A DNA stretch of 64,000 nucleotides from contig CM032121.1 in assembly GCA_018894105.1 (NCBI GenBank), positions 7,420,507-7,484,506 on the forward strand, given 5' to 3'. The stretch's first letter is position 1; each line of letters opens with the position of its first letter. Made by a program: the position numbers and the translations under genes. This DNA is from Jacaranda mimosifolia (lineage: Eukaryota > Streptophyta > Magnoliopsida > Lamiales > Bignoniaceae). Positions 49,501-59,429 of the stretch are shown here, piece by piece. The notes beneath the pieces are model-generated. The model had not been told where the DNA came from. It was given only the letters and a program-made list of their open reading frames with translations, and ran no database searches.

Positions 49501-50155
49501 CTTTCATTTTCCCTGGTTTGTACCTCATTGACCCCAAAATGCTCTCGAATCCGCCGCCCGATTTTAATTCTCTTGAAGTGTACATCCACGAAGCCCATTT
49601 TATACACCATCTGTTTCAATTTGTACTCCAGTTTTCATGAATTGTACTCAGGATCCCCGCCTTGTTTCAATAGAATTTGAGTGTCCGTCCCCGAAACACA
49701 TTTTATACTTTCATTTTCCCTGATTTGTACCTCATTGCCCCCAAAATGCTCTCGAATCTGCCACCCGATTTTAATTCTCTTGAAGTGTACATCCACGAAG
49801 CCCATTTTATACACCATCTGTTTCAATTTGTACTCCAGTTTTCATGAATTGTACTCAGAATCCCCGCCTTGTTTCAATAGAATTTGAGTGTCCGTCCCCG
49901 AAACACATTTTATACTTTCATTTTCCCTGGTTTGTACCTCATTGCCCCCAAAATGCTCTCGAATCTGCCGCCCGGTTTTAATTCTCTTGAAGTGTACATC
50001 CACGAAGCCCATTTTATACACCATCTGTTTCAATTTGTACTCCAGTTTTCATGAATTGTACTCAGGATCCCCGCCTTGTTTCAATAGAATTTGAGTGTCC
50101 GTCCCCGAAACACATTTTATACTTTCATTTTCCCTGGTTTGTACCTCATTGCCCC
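49501..50155 (+). repeat. 207-bp tandem repeat
   Basis: Three full copies (starting 49501, 49708, 49915) and a fourth truncated copy (50122) of a unit beginning CTTTCATTTTCCCTG. The copies are nearly identical. Each contains GTACCTC, GTACATC, GTACTCC and GTACTCAGG words. It ends about 140 bp before the stop codon of the convergent protease gene. Confidence 0.93.
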
Positions 50156-51319
50156 CAAGTTTGTATTCAAATTCCCAGCCCTGTTTCAGTTGAATTTAAG
50201 TTATAAATAGTTACTGAAAAATTACACTTAGCTACAAAACAATATTATAAACAAATTATGCTTCAAGTTACACATGTATTTACATATAAGTGCTTCAAAT
50301 CCTGGCATTTTCATGAGTTAATATTCTATGCGCCATTTTCGCACAATATTTATCAACATTAATTGTTCCAGCATCCCTCCAGAACACGGGGGTGTCCCTA
50401 GCAAAACCTTCTGCCCAAAGGCATACATAGACACCACAATCCACTGTACCCACTTGCTGCCTACTTTTCCTCTGCTGTAGCTTTTCATCCACACGACTCC
50501 CCAGTGAAAGCCTAATGTACCGAGAATAAAATGAAGCCTACAAAAAATTTGTCAATTGTTGACTCCACAAATTTGCAATGGGAAATCGTAGGGAAAGAAA
50601 GCAAACTTACAATGGCAACAGCTATCGGTTTGTATCTGGGGGCCATTATTGAATTCATGTATAAAAAAGAATGAGTGGATGTGCCAAGGACAACTAAGAA
50701 CCAGTGCTGGCGCCGGCAAATCGGTAGGATTATGTAGCGACAGTTGTTTAAAACATCTACCGTCAGCTCTTCCAAATCTGAACAGGTGAAGCTGTTAAGC
50801 TTAAGCATCATCTCCACAAATTCTTCATCCGTAATATCCTTCATGTTGCGTTCATCTATTCGGTCTAATATATCAGCCTATGAAATATAAAACAAATGGT
50901 TAGACTCATCTCTCACCGTGTACTAAATTAAGTTAGGAAACTGTCATATACCTGCGCTATTGAGGACGTAAACCACACCTTGTGCTGACAGTTGTTGCTA
51001 AAAGATGGGCTACATAATATCGACATGTAACAGTCCACTATGTCGCCGGTAAGTTCTCCTCCAAATAAGAGCTCACAAAAGTCTCTTCCATTCAGAAGAT
51101 GTCTTGCTCCTTCCCAGACGGTTACCCTACACAATTGTTAATTGTGTGTTCAGATACCAGTTTATCCAATAGAAAAACAATAAGCAAATTTTGTTACCTC
51201 AAATTATCTCTTCCGACAAAGTGGTCGATGACTTCTCGCTCTTCTACTGGAATAAGAGCAAGTCCTCTACAATCAGTCCTTCCTTTATAGGGATCGGCCA
51301 CTTCAGTCTTTGGGGTGAC

Positions 51320-51420
51320 TTGTTCATCTACCACCAGGATTGGTTCTTTTGCCACCTGGATTGAATCTTGTGCCACCTCGATTGGTTCATTTGCCACCTG
51401 GGTTGGTTCATGTGCCACCT
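51320..51420 (-). repeat. Coding 27-bp repeat, V-A-x-E-P type
   Basis: Four or five 27-bp units with a GCCACCTGGATTGGTT core encode, on the minus strand, repeated QVAHEPTQV / EVAQDSIQV / QVAKEPILV nonapeptides just upstream of the Ulp1 domain region. Confidence 0.75.
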
Positions 51421-51480
51421 GGGGTACAAATACAGCACATAGGAACCAAGTATTAACTATTGAAATATAAAAGATAAACA

Positions 51481-52290
51481 CATGAAAGTACAGACTTCAC
51501 CAACATGGAGTACAAAACTCAAGCACATAGGTGTAAAGTGTCAACTGCTGAGGTAGAATAGATGAGCACATGAAGTACAAATACCACCAACATGGAGAAC
51601 AAAACTCAAGCACATTAGGTGTAAAGTGTCAACTGCTGAGGTAGAATAGATGAGCACATGAAGTACAAATACCACCAACATGGAGAACAAAACTCAAGCA
51701 CATTAGGTGTAAAGTGTCAACTGTTGAGGTAGAATAGATGAGCGCATGAAGTACAAATACCACCAACATGGAGAACAAAACTCAAGCACATTAGGTGTAA
51801 AGTGTCAACTGCTGAGGTAGAATAGATGAGCACATGAAGTACAAATACCACCAACATGGAGAACAAAACTCAAGCACATTAGGTGTAAAGTGTCAACTGC
51901 TGAGGTAGAATAGATGAGCACATGAAGTACAAATACCACCAACATGGAGAACAAAACTCAAGCACATTAGGTGTAAAGTGTCAACTGCTGAGGTAGAATA
52001 GATGAGCACATGAAGTACAAATACCACCAACATGGAGAACAAAACTCAAGCACATTAGGTGTAAAGTGTCAACTGTTGAGGTAGAATAGATGAGCACATG
52101 AAGTACAAATACCACCAACATGGAGTACAAAACTCAAGCCCATAAAAACAAAGTATCAACTGCTGAGGTAGAATAGACGAGCAGATGAAGTACAAATACC
52201 CCAACATGGAGTACAAAACTCAAGCCCATAAAAAGGTGTAAAGTGTCAACTGCTGAGGTAGAAAAGATGAGCACATAAGTGCAAGTATCA
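51481..52290 (-). repeat. 88-bp minisatellite in a protease-gene intron
   Basis: About nine units of 88 bp (87-90 in the last ones). Each unit contains GAAGTACAAATACCACCAAC and GTGTAAAGTGTCAACTG. Read on the gene's sense strand the word is TTTGTACTTC, the same as in the transposase intron. The central copies are almost identical; the flanks are decayed. Confidence 0.93.
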
Positions 52291-53809
52291 ATAATATGAA
52301 GTATAAGACATCATCCATTAAGTGCAAACATCAACCCATCAAGTATAAGATATCATAATATTTATTACAAACAGACAGTTTACAAATGAAATGCAAGTAG
52401 GAAAAAAATAAAACATTAAGTAGTGTACAACACCTTCTTCTGCTCTTGTTCTTTATTTTTTCGTGCACGAGGACGAGCACGGTAGGTCTTTGTCACTTGT
52501 CTTGCTCTTTTGGCTGGTGTGGTGCTGGGGGGGCTGACAAAATCTGGAGATTTCTGTCTTCGCTTCCTATCTTCTCGATTGCGCACATTTGTCACAATCG
52601 AAGACATGACATTAGCCACTTCAATCTCAGATTCCTCGAACTCAGCCCCTTCAATTGGTATATAATGTGCTGTCTTCAATGGTCTGGGGGAATCTGAAGG
52701 ATCATGACGTTTTTTGGTTCGACTTTCTTCATCCACCATGTCTTCAGAATCATCCCCTTCTTTCTGTGCATCATGTACCAAATCAAGTACCCCCTCATGC
52801 ACATATTCACCAACTTCCTCCTCAAGCTCCACCGCATTAGTCTCTTCCTCAGTTGGATGCTCCTCCTCACCCTGCTCCTTCATTACCATGTATTCCAATG
52901 AAGCAATTTTTTCTTTCAATGATTTAATTTCTTCTCCGTTCGCTGCAATCATTGCTTCATATATTGTATGATCACAGACATGGACTTCACTCATGACAGT
53001 ACTGGCAGCCTCTGATTTCTTGATCAAATCTGCCAATTCTAACTCCTCTGGAGCAGGGTTGAGGTCTACAACCTATTACAATGGAAATAATTATCAAATT
53101 CAAATTATTATACAAACAACAAATAATGAATTATTACAATTATTACCATATCTGCTGTAACTTGCTTCAACTTCTTCTCTGCCTGCTCCACATTTTGTGG
53201 GAGTTTGCTATCCTTCCACCGGTAAAAGCGTGGAAACTCAAACAAACTCACTGGTGTAGCTAGTGATGGGATGCGTTCATAAACCCATGCCTGTCATTCA
53301 TAAATCTAAAAATTATACTCACTTGAATATAAATATAATCAATGCTATTAGAAAAATGAAGCAAACACTTACCATCAACCCTACTGTACACCCACCAATG
53401 TACTTCTTTCTTGTTTTTCCACCTACTCCTAAATGGTTCCTCATATCTTGCACAAGAAACCTGTATGCAGCTTTGCCCCATGCATACAGACCAACTCTGG
53501 ACAAATTGTCCAAGTATGGTAGGAGAAATCGTGGAGAGCTTTTTTGGGTCAAACCTCCTAAGTATAGCTTCAAGTCGAATGAAACTTGAACTTAACTTCG
53601 GCATATCCATGTATATATAGAAAGGGGTCTTCTTCAATGCATCAAAATGTTTGGACCCCATCTTGGACTTCACAAGCTCCAATTTACTATGAAAATATTG
53701 GGGGGAGCAACGAGAACAGACCTCACAACGTCTTGGCTTTGCTGCAAGGCCAAAAAAAAAATAGTATATTAACAAATAATAAAGTAACCCTTTTAGATAG
53801 TGTGTACTA

Positions 53810-55600
53810 AAGCATGAATATTTTCTACTAAAATATCTTCAAAAATGTACTATAGAAACACATAATATATACTACACTTTCAGTTATTCTATACAGATTA
53901 TATACTAAAGTTCATTTAATGTATACTGCAGTAATAAAGGTTTTATACTTCAGTTTCTTCTAAAATGTGCTGCATATGCGAAGATTATATATTACATTTT
54001 CAGTTAATGTATAATGCAGGCTGAATGTTTATGTACTAAAATGCTGCTATTATATATTGCAGCAACATAGATTACATACTACCCTTATGCCTGAAGTGTA
54101 CTGTCAGATTGAATGCTTTATACTGCATTTGTTCCTAAAATGTATTGCACCTACAGAGATTTTATACTACACCTTTGTCCAAAGTGTACTCCGGATGCTC
54201 TTAAAATGTACTGCAGGTTTGAATGCTTCATACTACACTTATGCCTAAAGTGTACTGCACGTTTTCATGTTTTGTACTACTTTGCTTCAACAGAGATTTT
54301 ATACTACACCTTTGTCCAAAGTGTACTCCATATGCTATTAAAATGTACTGAATGTTTGAATGCTTCATACTGCACTTATGCATAAAGCGTACTGCCAGTT
54401 TGCACGTTTTATACTACTTTGCTCCAATGGAGATTTTATTCTACACTTTTGCCTAAAGTGTACTCCAAATGCTTCTAAAATGTAGCACAGATTATATTCT
54501 ACCTTTTGCCTAATGTATACTGCAATCTTGAATGCTTTATACTGCATTTGTTCCTAAAATGTACTGCACCTACAGAGATTTTATACTACACCTTTGTCCA
54601 AAGTGTACTCCAGATGCCCTTGAAATGTACTGCAGGTTTGAATGCTTCATACTACACTTATGTCTAAAGTGTACTGCACGTTTTCATGTTTTGTACTAAT
54701 TTGCTTCAACAGAGATTTTATACTACACCTTTGTCTGAAGTGTACTCCAGATGCTCTTAAAATGTACTGCATGTTTGAATGCTTCATACTGCCCTTATGC
54801 CTAAAGTGTACTGCTAGTTTGCATGTTTTATACTACTTTGCTCCAATGGAGATTTTATACTACACTTTTGCCTAAAGTGTACTCCAAATGCTTCTAAAAT
54901 ATAGCACATATTATATTCTACCTTTTGCCTAATGTATACTGCAATCTTGAATGCTTTATACCACATAAATTTGTTTCTAAAATGTACTTCTACAAAACAG
55001 ATTGTATACTGCATTTGTGTCTGAAATGCCCTGCACCTACATTTTTGCCTAAACCGTACTGGTAGTTTGCTTTATACTATACTTATGCCTAAAGTGTACT
55101 GCACCAATAGATGTTTTATACAGCACTTTTGGCTAAAGTGTACTCCAGATGCTTTTTAAAGGTAATGCGTTTATTCACATTATATACTATCTTTTGCCTA
55201 ATGTATACTGCAAGTTTGAATACTTTATATTACATACATTTGTTTCTAAAATGTACTGCTGCAACAGATCATATATAACACCTATACCTAAAGTACACTG
55301 CTCGTTTGAATGTTTTATACTGCTTTGCTACTAAAATGTACTGCGCCTACTCAGATTATATTCCACACTTATATCTAAAGTATACTACCAATTTGATTGT
55401 TTTATACTACATTTGCTTCCAAATTGTACTGAAGCTACCCACATTATATACTACACTTTTGCTAATGTATACTGCATGCTTTCATGTTCTGTACTACAGA
55501 TAACACACCACCACATTCAGATAGTTTTAAAATATAATTTTTCCGTACACTTTTTGTTTAAAAAGAAGTATAAATCCCTTAAAGGTGAAGTGCAACTTTC
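53810..55600. repeat. Array of TATACTACA / GTGTACTGCA words with about 419-bp higher-order unit
   Basis: Alternating words such as TTTTATACTACAC and AAAGTGTACTCC recur every 30-40 bp over 1.8 kb. A larger unit is visible: the stretch from TACTGCATTTGTTCCTAAAA at 54121 recurs at 54540 (offset 419 bp) with its following 400 bp. It occupies the region between the first recognised protease-gene exon and the right end, presumably an intron or the 5' leader. Open frames in it are accidental. Confidence 0.85.
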
Positions 55601-56079
55601 ATGACCTTCAAGTACAAATCAGAACTTCCAATCTCACAATAGAAACCATATATCAAATGGGTCCAACTATTTAACGACTAAAAAATGAATAAAAACCCTA
55701 AACATGAGAAAATAGACAAGAAATGAGTGAAACACTGAAAAATCACGGACATTTGAAGTTTCAAATGCAGAAAACATACCTTTGTTCCTTTCAGTCACTT
55801 GTTTTTTTTACTTCGCTTCTCTTTGCAGCTGTTTTTCGTTCCATTGTCGCAGTAAAATGGCAGAAATTTTGTTGTTGTTGTTTTTTTTTTCCCACTTCTT
55901 CTTCTTCTTCTTCTTCTCGCGACAGTGGTAGAGGAACGGTTTTGCGCCCTTTTCTTTTGGCGCTTAGAAAGGTTGGTTTCAAGACAATAAAGAAAATAAG
56001 AAGCGTTCTTCTTAAGAGAGAACGCATTTTTGAGGTTTTTTTGTTGTTTTTTCCAGCTGCAAGGGTATACTGGTCTTTC

Positions 56080-56202
56080 TGAAAGATATGGGGAGTAATT
56101 CCTAACTTTTGTGAAAAAGTGGGGAGTTTTGTGTGAAATAATTCAAATGGGGACTGATCACTAAATTGAAAGTAGGATTAGGGATTTTTTTCTAATTAAC
56201 TC
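56080..56202 (-). repeat. Right terminal inverted repeat of the large MULE
   Basis: Inverted partner of 43338-43465. The DNA just inside (55730-56060) has a CTT-repeat tract (55898-55917) and can be read as a Lys/Glu-rich minus-strand frame, which I do not accept as coding. Confidence 0.78.
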
Positions 56203-58090
56203 TTATTTTTTTCTCTAAAAAAAATATTTTTTTTTCAAAAAATGGTTCTGTCAAATTTTTGAATTACTTTTTTCTTAAAAAAACTAGTTTCCGACGAAGT
56301 TGCTGTTAAAAGATTCCATCAAAAAACATAATAAAATAATCCACAATAGCCTTCTTTTCAATTTCTTTCTATGCGTTTTCTCCATCACTTCCCCGTCCAT
56401 TTCTTTCATTGTTGTCCCTTCCCCATCATTTTCACCATTGCCGTGTGTTCTACGGACCATCCCCATCATTGTTCCATCTTCCCTACGCCTCTTTGCTGTC
56501 GCTGCGCCTTTGCTACCGTGTCAATCACCGGTCAATTTTTTTATTATTTTTTATTTTTATGTTTTATGTATTACATTATTTATATTGAATTTATACCTAA
56601 TTAAATACTTTGTATGTTATATATTGAGTTTTAGGTGTGTCAGTGTTAATATATGAGACTTTATGTTGAATTTTAGGCATGTTAATATATGTGCAAACTT
56701 ATCAAGTTATGAGAAATTTTATGTAAAATATTTTCAATTGTTGCAAGTAAATATATTTTATATTGAATTTTAGGGATGTTAGTATGTATTAATTTTATTT
56801 ATGTAGAATTTGAGTTATTTAATTAATATAGCATTTTAATAGAATAAATTAAGATGAATTAGGTTTTGAATTTGTTTCCAATTGTGATAGCTAAATTTAA
56901 GATTTAAATTTTACAAATTGTTCAATTAGTTAGGTTATATTATTTAGCAAATACATTATTAGGATTTAAATTTTAGCAAATTGTCAATTAGTTAGGTTAT
57001 GTTGTTCATTTAATGTTTTATTAAGGTTTGAATTTGTCTAAAATAGTTTACGTTTCTTTTTTAAATAATATCCATTGTGTTACAAATGTTATATTTTTAT
57101 GAACAATAAGCATATGTTAGGTGTGTAGTTTAGGTAGAATTGATTGTTAAGAAGGAGGATGAGAATTGGAGTAAGGGATGAAGCCTTCCCATTTGTTGTT
57201 GTTGGTTTCTAATTGCTTGTATGTCTTAGAGTTATAAGGGAATGTGATATAATATATAGATATGTTGTTTTATTGATTTATTTGATTTTCTATTTGTTTT
57301 TTGAAATTTTGAATTCTTATATGTTAAGGGAAAACTTTGTCTCATTTTTTTCTCCATTATATACTCTTTATTTAATTATATTAAAGGTACTTAAATGCTT
57401 CAAATAAATGTTGCTTTTGTTTTACAGATAGCAAACCAATCAGATATTCACTCCCATCCCCACACTAGTCGAAGGTAGGGTTCTAGACAAGCAAGGTTAT
57501 CATGGTGATGCTAATGACTATTTTGACTTCAGTGGTGAATGGTGATGCTGTTGGCCAGTAGATAGGATATTTTTTCTTTTATATCTTTTATATTACTTTT
57601 TTAGATTTACATTTATAAAATTATATTCTTTTTTAAATTTATATATTTCATTTATTCATAATGTTGTTGTGTTGTACTTTTGTGGTATTTTATATACAAG
57701 ATGTATTAACAAGTTAAAGATGTAATCAAATAAAAATTTTAAAAATTAAATTTTTGATGAAAATTTGAGGAATTTTCTTTGAAAATTAACAATAAATTTA
57801 TAATAAAAAATTAACATCCAATGAAATCGCGAGGCAATTCTATCAAAACAAAAAAAGAGAAAAATAATAAAAAAAATCTAAGTCCATCGAAAATTTATCA
57901 AAAAATTTCCAACATATTTTTAGTCAAAAATTCCAACAGAAAATTTTTGGATGAAACTCTCTGTTGGAGATGTATCAAAAACTAATTTGCGATTAGGATT
58001 TTTCCAAAGCAAAAGAATTCAAAAATATATTGAAAATTTGTCGTTCTTTTGGATATCCATCGGACAATGTGAGTTTTTGTTTGTAGTGAT

Positions 58091-59083
58091 TATTTGGATA
58101 TTATACTGGAATTTAACTCGATTACTTAGATATCAAATTTGATTAAATTTTTTAGATTTTAAAAATTTTGATTTTATCCACTTCTCTATTGTAAATTGAG
58201 ATTCCTAAATCTAGGAGTATGATCAGGTAATTTACTCTAATTTATGATTACTCAAGGCATATTAGAGAAATTTGGGATACTCATGACACACTTTCTAAGT
58301 AGCAAATGGGGCATAAAAAGGGTTGGACATCTTTTATAACTTTGAAAGTGATTGTACATGTCTTTCACTTGGGTGTTAAATACAAGGATTATCTTGTGTT
58401 GATAATGGTCCTTACAGCTAAAGAACAAACATGAACCATGTAAATTCTTATGATTTTTACATTTTATTTGTCATCAACTATTATTTTGGTTATTCACACA
58501 CAGGTCGAATGTTTTCATTAGCAGTAAGCAGCAGATCTCCTATTATTTTGGGGAAGCTGGCAGAGTGCCCTATAAATTCTTGATAGATCAAATAATATAC
58601 TTAAATTATAACTAATATGGTCCAATAAGTGGTACCAAAGTTGATGGGCACTGCAAGTTGAAATTTTTACGTTTCTGGAATGCACAACAACAAATTGCTA
58701 TATAGCTCAAAAATTTGACAGTAAAAAAAATGTACTCTCTAACAAAGAATAGAAAAATATCTAATTCAATAATAGTTCGTTTAGTGATGAAGGAAAAGAT
58801 AGGGAAGAGAAACCAAAAAAAATAATAAATAAGAATTTAAGTGGAAAGAATTTGAGTAGCGAGTATCAACACAATTCAACTTTATATTGCGGACAATATT
58901 ATCAATAATATTTAAATAATAATTCAAAAAGATTTGGCTTCAAGGTCTATGGAAAATTTGGAGAATATTATAATTTGAAAAGATTTTGTCTCCAAGGTTG
59001 AGTCTAAAATGGCGATTATAGCTAAAGATATAGATGGGTTATAATCTCATAAATTGCATAAACCATATAGTCTATTTAGCAGG
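58091..59083. other. Spacer right of the duplication
   Basis: About 1 kb of AT-rich DNA with no supported gene. No match to unit A was noticed. Short open stretches near 58300-59040 might be retrotransposon debris but show no recognisable motif. Confidence 0.45.
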
Positions 59084-59135
59084 ACTACAAAGCACTAATA
59101 TATTCTGCTGCTGAATACTGCCGAAGATGGATATC
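59084..59135 (-). pseudogene. Small relic of a third aspartic protease copy
   Basis: On the minus strand these bases read SIFGSIQQQNILVLC, matching the C-terminal SIFGNVQQQNTLVLYD segment of the protease at 35481-36823. The DNA similarity (GCACTAATATATTCTGCTGC) covers about 50 bp. Nothing else of the gene is present. It lies just downstream of the ARGLU1-like gene. Confidence 0.65.
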
Positions 59136-59429
59136 ACAACACAACTCTCTTTTCCCATTGTACAGCAAGTATTGTTACAAGGCCAGGAAAACAAAATCCC
59201 CAACAAAGTAAGCAATCTTGCTAACAGGTCATTTGCAAATAATGGGCACAAAAATGTTGAAGTGCAAACGGAGACAACTGGTTCACATATTTTAAACGAA
59301 AGCTCTGCCAGTACTGGGTAGCCAATGCTCGAAGGGAGAGAAACAATATGCAGGGAGCAGATTTCAAGTATAAGTTATGCTTACAGCAATCCTCAAAGGA
59401 ATCGAGACATCAGTCATGCTCAAACTCCC

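Larger units (their letters stand above)
50295..53775 (-). pseudogene. Ulp1-type cysteine protease gene of the MULE, probably defective
   Basis: Coding blocks from 5' to 3': 53775-53260, with SPQYFHSKLELVKSKMGSK, then a change of frame near 53570 to LPYLDNLSRVGLYAWGKAAY; 53036-52416, with a short coiled coil (IKSLKEKIASLEYMV), an acidic stretch and a basic tail resembling a nuclear signal; 51481-51194, with a 9-residue repeat and EEREVIDHFVGRDN; 51134-50928, with FCELLFGGELTGDIVDCYMS; 50844-50600, with RYIILPICRRQHWFLVVLG; and 50520-50295, with the catalytic QVGTVDCGVYVCLWAE. His and Cys of the Ulp1 triad are present, but the expected Asp is Asn (LYMNSI). The last exon does not join in frame with the GTAAGT donor near 50602. 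Ulp1 enzymes cleave SUMO or related modifiers; activity here is doubtful. Confidence 0.75.
43338..56202 (+). mobile_element. 12.9-kb Mutator-like element with transposase and Ulp1-type protease genes
   Basis: Inverted ends of more than 100 bp: left GAACTTATTAAAAAGTACC and right (minus strand) GAGTTAATTAGAAAAAAATC, both continuing through CTACTTTCAA, CAGTCCCCA and a GAnTTACTCCC word. The flanking 9-bp repeats are TTGTTTTTT and TTATTTTTT. Unit A near 30006-30023 is the empty site. A transposase gene reads inward from the left end and a Ulp1-type gene inward from the right end, as in plant MULEs that carry Ulp1 (KI/Kaonashi type). Between the genes and in their introns lie several tandem-repeat arrays. 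Both genes are damaged, so it is probably not autonomous now. Confidence 0.88.
32527..58090 (+). repeat. Unit B of the direct tandem segmental duplication
   Basis: It opens with TTCTTTGTCATTCAGAAGAAA, matching 110-130 in unit A, and continues in parallel through the protease gene, its 5' flank, the foldback MITE and the CACTA-like element. Unit B keeps the right CACTA terminus that unit A lost. Its private insertions are listed separately. Net length without insertions is about 12 kb. Confidence 0.85.
42985..58090. mobile_element. CACTA-like non-autonomous element with a nested Mutator-like element
   Basis: The right end, read on the minus strand from 58090, is CACTACAAACAAAAACTCAC, a good CACTA terminus. 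The left end is TACTTTTTAAAAAAATCG, where unit A has CACTT. Both sides are flanked by ATT (42982-42984 and 58091-58093), a 3-bp repeat as expected for CACTA. Subterminal DNA repeats GGAAATTCC-type words in both orientations (43040-43330, 57760-58070). Without the Mutator-like element at 43338-56202 it is about 2.2 kb. No transposase is recognisable. Confidence 0.65.

Noticed and set aside
52446..52971. Plus-strand frames opposite the protease-gene exon
   Set aside because: Antisense shadows. The minus strand has the coherent coiled-coil, acidic and basic layout.
55723..56082. Frames on both strands near the right end of the MULE
   Set aside because: Simple CTT/GAA repeats give Ser- or Glu-rich peptides. 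No splice or start evidence ties them to the protease gene.
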